Below, piece by piece: positions 1 to 9,555 of a stretch of DNA of 64,000 nucleotides. The stretch is from contig DKPQ01000023.1 in the NCBI GenBank assembly GCA_002471275.1, forward strand, positions 62,001-126,000, read 5' to 3'. The first letter of the stretch is position 1, and every line of letters starts with the position of its first letter. This stretch comes from Flammeovirgaceae bacterium UBA7330. Its GTDB lineage: Bacteria > Bacteroidota > Bacteroidia > Cytophagales > Cyclobacteriaceae. The notes under the pieces were generated by a model. The model made no database searches and had not been told where the DNA came from. It worked only from the letters and a program-made list of their open reading frames with translations. The translations under genes were made by a program, and so were the position numbers.

Positions 1-2114
1 ACGATCATAGCCAGAAGTTCGTTCCTTTTCTTACCCTTCGCTTTCAGAGCCCTGGTCAATTGCCTTTTGGTCCATCCCAATCCAATGAAGTCATGTTCCA
101 GATTGTAAAGACCATCATTTCTTACACCAAAGAGTTCATTACTCTCCACTCCAAGCTTAGACGCCTCATTTAACAATTCCTTCATTTCAGGGGTAAGCTC
201 TGTACCACCCACAACCAGATCCCATGCTTTTTCAATTGAAGAGTCCGCAAGCCTATTTTCCAAACTCTCCCTTACCAGATCTTTTACCTGCTGTTCCAGC
301 TTCAACTGTTCAATAACTGCGAGCTGCACATACCGATCCAACGCGCCTTTTTGCATATACATTCTCCAGAGCCAATTATTCTCCATCCAGAGTCCTGGCA
401 TTGCTTCTCCAGCCTTTTTTGTCAACTCATAATAATTCAGGACACCTTCCTTCTCCGGAAGTGGCATACCTGGTATCTCCTCAAGATTCTCTTCCAGCTG
501 GAAAATAGCTCCTGCCATATGTGGAGCCGCATCAGGTCCGAACCAGGTTTTACAATATTCATCCACTACATTCTCCACAGTAGTTCTGGGAGCCCAAAGA
601 AGCCTTTGCCACATCCACTGATTGAAATGGTCGTGATGGCCTGATGAATGGGTAATATCCCCAACGCCATATCGCATCAGGTCATTGAACACCCGGTGAT
701 AGCTCCGTGGCCAGGCAAAAAAGGTCAGCCGATTATATACCATGGTCAGATATTGATCGGGTCTTCGCTCATAGATATCATGACTCCAGTGTGGCGGTAG
801 GTCTCCATTCTTGTCAGCTCGTGGGTACATCTGGATGTAGGCATGCTGTGCATACTTCCAATGGGTGATCTCATTATAATAGACCAGTTTATGCCTTGCT
901 GGCATTTGCCTAATAATCTCCAGGGGATACAATCCATAAGGTCCGAACCCCGGATACTTAAAAAGGTCCATGCGATGTGTTTGCCGATGACCAGGCTGCC
1001 ATGAGGTAGCATCCGACCCCGGGCCATAGCCCCAGGCCCAGAGCCAATCTCTAGGCTTTTCATTCAAATAATTAAAAATGGCATTGTCATCCGCATTGTC
1101 AAACTTCTGGTTGGTGAAATACACTTTAGTCTCAGGATGGTACTTACGGAGAATCTCTGCCATTTCTCCAACCAATTCTATAAAGGTCAAACCATAAGGA
1201 TCGCATCGGTCACACTCGCAACCTCCGCCATCACCTCCATGAAATTTGATTAGGTCATGTGAAGGCATCTCTTTGGCGAATGTTTCAAACTTCCGGAGCA
1301 TATAATCTCTTGCTGCTTCTACAGATAGGCACACATAACCTGTCCGTCCAATCGATTCTGAAGCTTTCCATGATTCATCCTCTACTTCAGGAGCTGTGTT
1401 GGCTCCAAAACCGCCCTGGGTCATGAGCCCATAAGATTTAATAAAATCGTACATGGGACCTGAATTGACCGAGAAGATATTGGCCCCGGCCAAAGCATAA
1501 TCCAGGATGACACGTTGTGTTTCCTCTTCTGTCCAATCTCGAACTTTTGCCAATCGTTTGGCTACTCTACTCTGGCCAAACTGTGTACCCCTAATCTCAA
1601 AGGCAGGTGCAGTACGAATATCCAGATCGTTTGGGATGCTGATCTGATCCTCATCATATACTATTTGTCTGAGCAGCTCCCCAACTGCATATAGACACCC
1701 ACGATCATCAATTCCTGCAGCCAGGAGTGTCTTTGCATCCAGCTTTTTGAGTAAAAAACCTTCTGGTCCCGGAGCAAGATCCGTCAGCATAGGAATTCTG
1801 TGTTGCTCAAACAAGTTCTCCAAACGCTCATGATGATCCGGTCGACCCATGAGAATGTTCAACCCTTCTTTTGCAAGCACTTTGCCAACAGAAATGCGAA
1901 TAGTAGACTTTTCATTGATCCTGTCTCTGAGAAGCTGAGCTACTTTTTGTTCTACATCATCAGCCTGCTCGCCTACTACAATATTGATACTGTTATATAT
2001 GGAAGGATCGGTTTGCCGGGCTGCCGTAAACAAGTTGACTCCAATGAGTAAAAGTAGGGTTATCATATGGCTTTTTAGCCTGAAATAGATTGGGTTACGA
2101 GGTTTGACGTACAT
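1..2114 (-). CDS. Alpha-glucuronidase-like glycoside hydrolase (family A), 3' end outside window
   Basis: The frame is open from an ATG at 2114 to the window edge (704 codons seen, no stop). An N-terminal signal sequence has a basic start (KPR, RLK) and a core from about residue 17; an in-frame ATG at 2066 is the alternative start but lacks the basic region. Next comes an alpha/beta domain of the GH67/GH20b N-terminal type, then a barrel-like region. It differs from its two window paralogues in a Cys cluster, C299-x-C301-x2-C304, after GGDGGG, which recalls the Cys motif of DUF4838 proteins. SSGHHDHFNQ (residues 490-499) aligns with the paralogues' YS(D/E)GxxDDVNK. It is divergent from the gene at 2261. 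Substrate is unknown; a uronic-acid exo-hydrolase is inferred from the fold type only. Confidence 0.7.
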   Translation of the reverse strand, partial: MYVKPRNPIYFRLKSHMITLLLLIGVNLFTAARQTDPSIYNSINIVVGEQADDVEQKVAQLLRDRINEKSTIRISVGKVLAKEGLNILMGRPDHHERLENLFEQHRIPMLTDLAPGPEGFLLKKLDAKTLLAAGIDDRGCLYAVGELLRQIVYDEDQISIPNDLDIRTAPAFEIRGTQFGQSRVAKRLAKVRDWTEEETQRVILDYALAGANIFSVNSGPMYDFIKSYGLMTQGGFGANTAPEVEDESWKASESIGRTGYVCLSVEAARDYMLRKFETFAKEMPSHDLIKFHGGDGGGCECDRCDPYGLTFIELVGEMAEILRKYHPETKVYFTNQKFDNADDNAIFNYLNEKPRDWLWAWGYGPGSDATSWQPGHRQTHRMDLFKYPGFGPYGLYPLEIIRQMPARHKLVYYNEITHWKYAQHAYIQMYPRADKNGDLPPHWSHDIYERRPDQYLTMVYNRLTFFAWPRSYHRVFNDLMRYGVGDITHSSGHHDHFNQWMWQRLLWAPRTTVENVVDEYCKTWFGPDAAPHMAGAIFQLEENLEEIPGMPLPEKEGVLNYYELTKKAGEAMPGLWMENNWLWRMYMQKGALDRYVQLAVIEQLKLEQQVKDLVRESLENRLADSSIEKAWDLVVGGTELTPEMKELLNEASKLGVESNELFGVRNDGLYNLEHDFIGLGWTKRQLTRALKAKGKKRNELLAMI

Positions 2115-2260
2115 AGATTGGGTTGTTGTATACTTTAATTACTTGCCCCGAATATAAATGGACTAGATAAAGTAGCCTGTAATGTTCAGAAGTAAGTATT
2201 TTAACTGAATTTCATATTTATTATCCGAACCCATTTGACAGGGCCTAAATCTATTGACCC

Positions 2261-4579
2261 ATGAACATCTTAAGAACCCTATTTATCCTTTTATTTGCAA
2301 GCTCAGCCTTTACCTCATTCAGCTTTGACATCCATGAGGCCAGCATCCTGGTGTCCAAAGACATCAAACCCCTTGTAAGACAATCTGCTATAGAGATCCT
2401 GCATGAGGAAGTGCAAAAAAGGTCAGGTCTAAACTGGACTGAAGTCAGCTCCTGGAAAGATGCCAGGGGGCTTACGATTGCACTGGCTTTGTTAGGGACG
2501 AAGAAACTGGATGGTCTGGTACCTCCTAAACGAACTGGCAGCAACCTACCTGAGACCCAACCGGAAGGATTCAGATTATTGAAGGAAGGCAATACACTTT
2601 GGATCATTGGGGCAGATAGCCGGGCTATCATCTTTGGTATCGGGGAATTCTTACGAACTGCTTCCATCGGAAATGGAAAAGTGACGATCGGCAATAACAT
2701 TGATTTTGCAACAGCACCTGAGTATTCCCTACGCGGTCATCAGATCGGATATAGAAACACCGCCAACTCATACGATGCCTGGACTGTAGAGCAATACGAT
2801 CAGTATATCCGTGACCTGGCTTTGTTTGGGACCAATGCCATTGAGAACATTCCTCCATTACGGGATGATGCCAGCCCACACTTTACTATCTCCAGAGAGG
2901 AAATGAATGTGGATATGAGCAAGATCTGTGACAAGTACGACCTGGAATACTGGGTATGGACACCGGGTACGGTAGATCTGAAAGATCCAAAGCTCCGCAG
3001 TGAGCAACTGGATATCCATGAGGCGAACTACAAACAGGTTCCGCGACTTGACAATATCTTCTTCCCCGGTGGCGACCCTGGTCATAACCATCCCAGAGAA
3101 GTGATGCCATTCCTGAAAGACCTGTATGCCAGGTTGATTAAATACCACCCTAATGCAGGCATGTGGATCAGTCTGCAGGGCTTCAGCGTAGAGCAGGTAG
3201 ATTATTTCTATCAGTACCTTGAAACCAATAAACCGACCTGGTTGCGGGGTGTGGTATCCGGACCTAGTAGCCCACCGATATCCGAAACAAGATACAGGTT
3301 GCCCAAACAATATAAACATCGCCACTATGCTGACATCACGCACAATGTGAGATGCGACTATCCGGCACAAAATTTTGACCAGGCTTTTGCAGTGACTGTA
3401 GGCCGCGAGGGGATCAACCCTCAACCGGTGTATTATGCCCAGGTCCATGATAAATATGCACCTTTTACTGACGGTTTCCTCACCTATTCTGATGGTTGTC
3501 ATGACGATGTAAACAAGATTGTCTGGAGCCAGCATGGCTGGGATTCCGATAAAAGTGTAAACGCCATACTTCAGGAATATGCAAAATTCTTCTTTGGGCC
3601 AACATTGGAGAAACCTGCCGCCAATGGCATCCTTGCTCTGGAAAGAAACTGGGTTGGCCCCATCATCGATAATGGGGGTATCGAGCCTACGCTGGCTTAC
3701 TGGCAAAATCTTGAGACCAATAATCCTAACCTAAACAAAAACTGGAGGTGGCAGATGCTTGTGTTACGGGCCTATTACGATGCTTATGTAAGAAGAAGGG
3801 CGATCAATGAAACCGGCCTGGAGAAAAAAGCCAATGAGATTATGAACCGTGTAGATGAGCTGGGTTCTAAAACAGCCATGAAGGAGGCCCTGGCAATCGT
3901 AAACAAAGCAGACACCGAGCCCATCGAGCAGGACATGAAGCAGGTGATTGTAGATTACAGTGAGGCGCTTTATCAGTCCATCGGCTGGCAGCCCGATGTG
4001 GAAAAATACAAAGCCAGCAACTCTCAGCGAGGTTGTATGCTACAGTTTGTAGATCACCCGCTCAACAATCGCTGGTGGCTGGCAGATCAATTTGAAGCCA
4101 TTGATACCCTGGCCACTGAGCAGGAGAAAGCTGAGCGACTGAAAGTAATTGCCAACTGGGAAAATCCTGGCCCAGGCAGCTACTATGACAATGTATCCAA
4201 CATTGCTACCGGACCACGGGTAACCACAACAGTATATGATGCAGTTGACTTTGTATGGAATAATGGAGGCTTCAGCCGGTGGAGACTATCCTCACAGCTT
4301 TCGCAGGTAGACCCTATTCTGGAGTACGAAGACCTCGACCCCAATGCCCGATACATCATTCGGGTGACCGGCTATGGGGATGCCCTGGTTCGTGTGGACG
4401 GAAGAAGACTCGAGCCAATAAAGTATGATAAAGAGCACGAAGGCTTCAAAGAGTTTATTGTGCCTAAAAGCGTGGTCGGAGACGGCACCATGACATTGAC
4501 CTTTGACCGACCGGAAGAGTCTCATATGAACTGGAGAAACTACTCCAGGATCTCTGATGTATGGCTGATTAAACGATAA
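2261..4579 (+). CDS. Alpha-glucuronidase-like secreted glycoside hydrolase (family A)
   Basis: The 772-residue protein has a signal peptide (residues 1-21, cleavage near SFS-FD). An alpha/beta N-terminal domain (about 25-145) ends in a pattern typical of GH67/GH20b N-domains: EGFRLL, then a short hydrophobic strand, then G-x-GEFLR. A TIM-barrel-like region begins at YSLRGHQIGYR. Motifs shared with the paralogue at 10921 are PGGDPG (269-274) and SDGCHDDVNK (410-419); the acidic residues in them are candidate catalytic or binding residues. The last ~90 residues look like a beta-sandwich accessory domain. It is followed after 2 bp by a family B gene, so the two are probably co-transcribed. Hydrolase activity on a uronide is inferred; the exact CAZy family is not recognised. 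Confidence 0.7.
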   Translation: MNILRTLFILLFASSAFTSFSFDIHEASILVSKDIKPLVRQSAIEILHEEVQKRSGLNWTEVSSWKDARGLTIALALLGTKKLDGLVPPKRTGSNLPETQPEGFRLLKEGNTLWIIGADSRAIIFGIGEFLRTASIGNGKVTIGNNIDFATAPEYSLRGHQIGYRNTANSYDAWTVEQYDQYIRDLALFGTNAIENIPPLRDDASPHFTISREEMNVDMSKICDKYDLEYWVWTPGTVDLKDPKLRSEQLDIHEANYKQVPRLDNIFFPGGDPGHNHPREVMPFLKDLYARLIKYHPNAGMWISLQGFSVEQVDYFYQYLETNKPTWLRGVVSGPSSPPISETRYRLPKQYKHRHYADITHNVRCDYPAQNFDQAFAVTVGREGINPQPVYYAQVHDKYAPFTDGFLTYSDGCHDDVNKIVWSQHGWDSDKSVNAILQEYAKFFFGPTLEKPAANGILALERNWVGPIIDNGGIEPTLAYWQNLETNNPNLNKNWRWQMLVLRAYYDAYVRRRAINETGLEKKANEIMNRVDELGSKTAMKEALAIVNKADTEPIEQDMKQVIVDYSEALYQSIGWQPDVEKYKASNSQRGCMLQFVDHPLNNRWWLADQFEAIDTLATEQEKAERLKVIANWENPGPGSYYDNVSNIATGPRVTTTVYDAVDFVWNNGGFSRWRLSSQLSQVDPILEYEDLDPNARYIIRVTGYGDALVRVDGRRLEPIKYDKEHEGFKEFIVPKSVVGDGTMTLTFDRPEESHMNWRNYSRISDVWLIKR

Positions 4580-4581
4580 AA

Positions 4582-6840
4582 ATGAAAAACTACCAATACC
4601 TGATCCCTTTCTTGATATTGATCTGCTCTTGTGCCGAGCAGCGTAATGATTCTACTCAAGCCACACAACCTGTCTACCAGGACGTTCCCTATCTTCAGGA
4701 CTATGCAGTAAAATATTACCTGGATTCCAAAGCTGAGTTCAAAAAAGTATTCATGGATCGGAACGGGGTCACCCAGGTGCTCACAGACCAGGGCTTGTTT
4801 CGACCAATCAATGGGCATTTCCAATATCCGGGAACCCTGGAGCAGGACATGACCTACATCCCTATGAAAGATAAAGGTGTGCTAGACCTGGCCATTTACC
4901 AGGATCAGTTCATCTACCTGGACGACACCGCAGTATTCAGCAATGCATGGGCGGGAAAACTTTTCTCCAGGCATGAATTCCCTCAGCCGGAATTGGTTGT
5001 AGCGGGTACGGATTTTACTTTTTTAGTTACCAGCGGAGAAAAATACTGGGTCCTGAAAGACTCAGAAACGAAAACAGCAGGTAATGCCGGGGAAGCTATT
5101 TTGGATATTAGCTATGACGATGGATTGTACTACCTCCTGACCAAACAATCTGTTTTTTCTGTAGATGAAAAGTCACTGGAAAAGAAATCCATCTATTCAG
5201 GAGATAAAATGACAACCCTGGATGTTGCGGGAGACCGAATTGTGATCGGCACCAGCGAGGGATACCTGACAATTCACAAATCAGGTAAAGTTGTGAAGCC
5301 TTTGAATGCAAAGTTGCCATGGCCGGAGATCACCACCGTCAAAACGATTGATGATAAACTGTGGTTTGGTTCTACCAAAGGGGCATATATGCTCAGGGAA
5401 GAAGGAAAGTTCAACTACTACTTTGGGGAGCGATGGCTGCCGGGCAACGAGGTAAAGCACATCTCGGCCGGACCGGATAATTCAGTCATGATCCTCACCG
5501 ACAAAGGTCTTGGACAAATCTGTTTCAAAATGATGACCCTGGAAGAAAAGGCCATGGTTTACGAAAAACAGGTTCGGGAGCGTCATGTCCGCTATGGCAT
5601 CATCACAGATATGAGCAGGCTCAATGATCATCGGTTATCCACTGCGGAAAACAGAGTAGCAGCAAGTGACAACCTTTGGACGGGCATGTACCTGGGGAGT
5701 CAGCTTTTCAGGTATCTGGTGACGAGCTCTGAAGATGCCAAACAAAACTGTTATGAATCGTTTGAAGCCATGGAGCGGCTTCATGAGATCAATGGTATTG
5801 ACGGCTTGTTTGGCCGCTCATTTGAACGGAGGGGATACTATCCATTCCATAAAGAGTATCGGTCTTATGTAGAAAACTACTGGTATGAGGGATACAACAA
5901 CACGGTCAGCTGGTTTCATGCCGATGATCCTGAGTGGGACTGGAAAGCCACTGCCAGCAGTGACCAGGCTGTTGGACAGATGTTCGCCTTGATGCTGGTG
6001 GCTGAATACATTGATGACGAAGCGTGGAAACAGCGTGCCATCAAACTGATCGATGACCTGATGGGATACATCGTAGAGAATGACTATGCCCTGGTAGACG
6101 TGAATGGGAAACCTACCCTGTGGGGCATCTGGGGGCCGGAATATGTGAACCGATTCCAGACCATGATCGGAGACCGAAAGGTCTACTCATCTAACCTGAT
6201 TGCATTCCTGCAGGCTGCTTACAAGTTCACCGGAAAAGAGATTTACAAAGAGAAAGCCACCGAACTTATCCGGGAGCACGGTTACCTGGAAAACCTGGCC
6301 CGACCATTCGATCAGATTGGCAATGCCCCGGCAGGCTCTGATCCGTGGAGCACCATGCTTTCGGAGGAGTGGAATCATAGCGATGATGAGATGTATTTTC
6401 TGGCTTACTGGGGACTTTACCCCTATGCCTTTGCAGATTCGTTAAAACCGATCTACAAAGAAGCGATCCGGGATCACTGGCAGCATGAGCGCCCGGAGAA
6501 AAATTCACTTTGGAACTTCTGCTACGCCATGACCGGCGCAGAAGAATTTGATCTGGAGGAATCCATCTGGCATTTGAAAGAATTTCCGCTTGATATGGTC
6601 AAGTTTGAGACGAAAAACAGCCATCGAATGGACATTGTACTCCGGGAAGATCCCGGTTTCCGCGGGCAGTTTACCGAAGAGGTCCTTCCTCCCGATGAGC
6701 GACCCGAGCTGAAGCACAACCGCAACCTTTTCAACCTGGACTCCGGAGACAGAAACGCAGAGCTAAGCGGCGGAGATACCTTTCTGCTCCCCTACTGGAT
6801 GGGTCGGTATCTTGGTGTGATTAGTGCCCCGAAGGAATAG
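4582..6840 (+). CDS. Propeller plus (alpha/alpha)-toroid lipoprotein, candidate glycan-active enzyme (family B, copy 1)
   Basis: The 752-residue lipoprotein has lipobox ICSC (Cys17). Residues ~30-310 are repeats of the two-component-regulator propeller kind (LWFGSTKGAY and similar LWxGxxxG strands). Residues ~330-752 are helical with conserved short motifs: SSDQ (459-462), DVNGKPTLWGIWGPEY (506-521), a WNHSDDEMY stretch, NSHR (679-682) and a terminal LLPYW-x-GRYLGVI. The helical half resembles (alpha/alpha)6-toroid glycosidases or lyases; that is inference from pattern. The gene is closely similar to the next gene at 7253, which suggests tandem duplication. Its start lies 2 bp after the upstream family A stop. 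The lipid anchor implies outer-membrane or periplasmic location. No characterised family is recognised. Confidence 0.65.
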   Translation: MKNYQYLIPFLILICSCAEQRNDSTQATQPVYQDVPYLQDYAVKYYLDSKAEFKKVFMDRNGVTQVLTDQGLFRPINGHFQYPGTLEQDMTYIPMKDKGVLDLAIYQDQFIYLDDTAVFSNAWAGKLFSRHEFPQPELVVAGTDFTFLVTSGEKYWVLKDSETKTAGNAGEAILDISYDDGLYYLLTKQSVFSVDEKSLEKKSIYSGDKMTTLDVAGDRIVIGTSEGYLTIHKSGKVVKPLNAKLPWPEITTVKTIDDKLWFGSTKGAYMLREEGKFNYYFGERWLPGNEVKHISAGPDNSVMILTDKGLGQICFKMMTLEEKAMVYEKQVRERHVRYGIITDMSRLNDHRLSTAENRVAASDNLWTGMYLGSQLFRYLVTSSEDAKQNCYESFEAMERLHEINGIDGLFGRSFERRGYYPFHKEYRSYVENYWYEGYNNTVSWFHADDPEWDWKATASSDQAVGQMFALMLVAEYIDDEAWKQRAIKLIDDLMGYIVENDYALVDVNGKPTLWGIWGPEYVNRFQTMIGDRKVYSSNLIAFLQAAYKFTGKEIYKEKATELIREHGYLENLARPFDQIGNAPAGSDPWSTMLSEEWNHSDDEMYFLAYWGLYPYAFADSLKPIYKEAIRDHWQHERPEKNSLWNFCYAMTGAEEFDLEESIWHLKEFPLDMVKFETKNSHRMDIVLREDPGFRGQFTEEVLPPDERPELKHNRNLFNLDSGDRNAELSGGDTFLLPYWMGRYLGVISAPKE

Positions 6841-6913
6841 CCTGGGTCCAGCCACGGCCTGAAGTGTCTATATTACTAATCTAAAGATAGGTGGCAGAAA
6901 CTAACATTAGAAC

Positions 6914-7021
6914 CGTCACCCTGAACGAAGTGAAGGATCTTAGACAAGAGAGGGGGAACTGTCCAATACTCCTCACGAACTCTAAGATCCTTCATTCCGC
7001 TTCGCTCCTTTCAGGATGACG
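6914..7021. repeat. REP-like inverted repeat in a 412-bp gap
   Basis: The gap 6841-7252 has no convincing gene. Its main content is a pair of imperfect inverted arms, 6914-6944 and 6981-7021, sharing GTGAAGGATCTTAGA-type sequence and ending in CGTCACCCTGA or its complement TCAGGATGACG. The right arm has a roughly 10-base insertion relative to the left. Related degenerate copies occur at about 15262-15305 and 18461-18480. Such elements are common between Bacteroidota genes. Whether it terminates or stabilises the 4582 transcript is unknown. Confidence 0.65.
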
Positions 7022-7252
7022 TGAGTATGTTTGTTTTCCGTTTCGCAGGGTCAAACTTTCTGAATGGATTTCTCTCTACTCTTTGTGGTAGGTGAGGACA
7101 CGTGAGGACACCTACCACGGGAGATGAAAGACGTGGCAGGACTTGCTCCCCCTTTCCGTAAAAACCCTGAATTATTCCGCTTAAGTAGCCTGTTCAACCC
7201 AAAAGCAAGTATTAAAGGCAAGAATTACACATTAAAAATTAGTTACTTTCAT

Positions 7253-9478
7253 ATGAAGCAAAACATCATCTTATTCATCCTGGGGGTCTTCCTATTCCAG
7301 GTAGGGTGTAACACTGACAAAAGTCCGGTGACAAGAGTGGACACGCAGCCTGTTCACCAGGACGTACCATTCTTACAGGACTATAGCATCAAGTATTATA
7401 AGACAGATGCCACCACGTTGAAAAAGTCATTTATGGACCGAAACGGTGTCATCCAGACCCTTTCTTCAGATGGTTTGCTAAGAACACATGATGGTCAGTT
7501 TTTGTACCCCGGAGAGCTCATCACAGATCGTACTTACAGACCACTTACCGATAAAAACATCACCGACATCACCATCATCGACAACCAGTTTGTCTACCTG
7601 GATGATGTGGCTGTATTGAGTAACGCCTGGGCAGGGAAACTTTTCATCCGCCATGAGATGAAAGACGCTACGCTTTTTGCAGGCTCATCGGATTTTCAGT
7701 TCCTGATCAGCAACGGCCAAAAACTCAAGTACCTTGCTGATAACAGTGTAGCCTGGGAAGGCACGTCTGCCGATAAGGTACAGGACATCGCTTTCGCTTC
7801 CGGTACTTTTTATCTCCTGGGAGAAAAGAGCATCAGCAAATTTGATGTAGGATCGAAAAAGGTGGAAAAGCTGTTTGACGGCAATGAGTTGACGGCTTTT
7901 GAAGTGACAGACAAAGCCATCATCGTCGGCACTAATGATGGCTACCTGACCCTGGACCTTTCAGGAAAGCAAAAGGGCGAGCTGCAGAAGAAACTTCCCT
8001 GGACTGAGATCACAGCGATCACCTCTATTGATGGAGCACTGTGGTTCGGATCTACCAAAGGTGCTTTCAAGCTAAAAGAAGATGGAAAATTTGACTACTA
8101 CTACGGTGAGCGTTGGATTCCTTCCAATACTGTAGTTAGCATCTCGGAGGCTACGGACGGCTCGGTACTGATCCTGACTGAAGAAGGGCTCAGCCAGATC
8201 GTCTTCGAAGAGATGACCCTGTATGACAAAGCCATGTACTTCGAAAAACAGGTCAGGGACCGACACATCAGGCTTGGGTTTAATGCCAGCCTTGTCAATA
8301 TGGAAAAAGGCAATGTAGACTCAGGTCGGCTGAGTGACTCGGACAATGACGGCCTTTGGACTGCCATGTACCTGGGTGGAGAGATCTTTCGATATGCGGT
8401 GACGGGCTCTGAAGAAGCGCTGCAAAACTGCCGTGAGTCACTGGATGCCATGGAGCGACTCTACAGCATCAACCCGGTTCCGGGGTTTCCTTCCAGATCC
8501 TTTGAGCGTAGCGGATACATCGAGCGACTGGGCGATCCTGAAAGGTGGCAGCACACTGACGATCCGGAGTGGGACTGGAAAGCTACTACCAGTAGTGACG
8601 AAGCCATTGGGCACATCTTTGCATTCGGTGCTATGGCCGAGCTCATTGACGACGAGGACCTGAAAGGCAGGGCCATTACTCTCATCGATACACTGATGAG
8701 CCACATCGTGAAAAACGACATGTACCTGGTAGACTTTGATGGTGAACCTACTACCTGGGGTCGCTGGAATCCTGAATATGTGAATGCCCGACCCAAGATG
8801 GTTGGTGACCGAAAGATCAATGCCTCCAACATTGTGGCGATGCTGCAAACGGCTTACTACTTCACAGGTAAGGAAAAATACAAAGACAAGGCCTTTGAGC
8901 TGATGACAAAAGATGGCTATTTGGATAACCTGATGTGGCCAATGGAAAAAGTAGGTCCTGCACCGAAGGATGCAGACGACTGGAGTAAAATGCTCTCCGA
9001 AGGCTGGAACCACTCAGATGATGAGATGTACTACATGGGTTACTGGGGACTTTATCGGTATGCTTTCAATGACAGTCTGAAGCAGATGTTTAAAGAAGCC
9101 ATCATCGACCACTGGGAGATTGAAAGACCGGAAAAAGAAGGTGCCTGGAACATCATGACGGCGCTGACGGGTACATCAGAATTTGATCTGGAGGAAGGAA
9201 TCTGGTACCTGCAGCAGCACCCGATGGACCTGATCGACTGGGACATCATGAACAGCCATCGCAAAGACATAGAATTCATGGAGGAAAACTTCAGGGAACA
9301 GACCATCACAGAGGTATTACCTCCGGATGAAAGGCCCATCCAAAGACATAACGGGAACATGTTCAGACTCGACCGTGTGGGTCGGAGTGGTACATCCGAG
9401 CATAGTGCAGGCGACATCTGGTTGCTGCCCTACTGGATCGGAAGGTACCTCGGTGTGATCAGTGAGCCCCAGGATTAA
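7253..9478 (+). CDS. Propeller plus (alpha/alpha)-toroid lipoprotein (family B, copy 2)
   Basis: The reading frame is open from 7124, but the ATG at 7253 starts a clean lipoprotein signal (MKQNII, core, VGCN), so the 741-residue product is preferred. After the lipobox it follows copy 1 closely: QDVPFLQDYSIKYY, MDRNGV, SNAWAGKLF, a propeller with LWFGSTKGAF, then the helical domain with DFDGEPTTWGRWNPEY (494-509), NSHR (667-670) and LLPYWIGRYLGVI. The shared order of motifs with copy 1 shows a recent tandem duplication. A strong intrinsic terminator lies 33 bp after the stop. Role inferred as a surface or periplasmic glycan-processing protein; enzymatic activity is not proven. Confidence 0.65.
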   Translation: MKQNIILFILGVFLFQVGCNTDKSPVTRVDTQPVHQDVPFLQDYSIKYYKTDATTLKKSFMDRNGVIQTLSSDGLLRTHDGQFLYPGELITDRTYRPLTDKNITDITIIDNQFVYLDDVAVLSNAWAGKLFIRHEMKDATLFAGSSDFQFLISNGQKLKYLADNSVAWEGTSADKVQDIAFASGTFYLLGEKSISKFDVGSKKVEKLFDGNELTAFEVTDKAIIVGTNDGYLTLDLSGKQKGELQKKLPWTEITAITSIDGALWFGSTKGAFKLKEDGKFDYYYGERWIPSNTVVSISEATDGSVLILTEEGLSQIVFEEMTLYDKAMYFEKQVRDRHIRLGFNASLVNMEKGNVDSGRLSDSDNDGLWTAMYLGGEIFRYAVTGSEEALQNCRESLDAMERLYSINPVPGFPSRSFERSGYIERLGDPERWQHTDDPEWDWKATTSSDEAIGHIFAFGAMAELIDDEDLKGRAITLIDTLMSHIVKNDMYLVDFDGEPTTWGRWNPEYVNARPKMVGDRKINASNIVAMLQTAYYFTGKEKYKDKAFELMTKDGYLDNLMWPMEKVGPAPKDADDWSKMLSEGWNHSDDEMYYMGYWGLYRYAFNDSLKQMFKEAIIDHWEIERPEKEGAWNIMTALTGTSEFDLEEGIWYLQQHPMDLIDWDIMNSHRKDIEFMEENFREQTITEVLPPDERPIQRHNGNMFRLDRVGRSGTSEHSAGDIWLLPYWIGRYLGVISEPQD

Positions 9479-9510
9479 TTTTGTTGATTAGGTTTAATTT
9501 TCGATTGTTT

Positions 9511-9542
9511 AGTCCCATTAAAGATTTTAATGGGACTTTTTT
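9511..9542 (+). terminator. Intrinsic terminator after family B copy 2
   Basis: A perfect 12-bp stem, AGTCCCATTAAA (9511-9522) paired with TTTAATGGGACT (9526-9537), has a 3-base loop and a run of T. It lies between the stop at 9478 and the next lipoprotein start at 9556, so transcription of 2261-9478 probably ends or attenuates here. Confidence 0.85.
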
Positions 9543-9555
9543 CCTTTTAATTAGC

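Noticed and set aside
7124..7252. Extended start of family B copy 2 at 7124
   Set aside because: The extra residues do not look like a signal and would bury the lipoprotein signal; ATG 7253 is preferred.
9481..9555. Extended start of the DUF3748 gene at a TTG
   Set aside because: The segment is the intrinsic terminator; ATG 9556 gives a lipoprotein signal.
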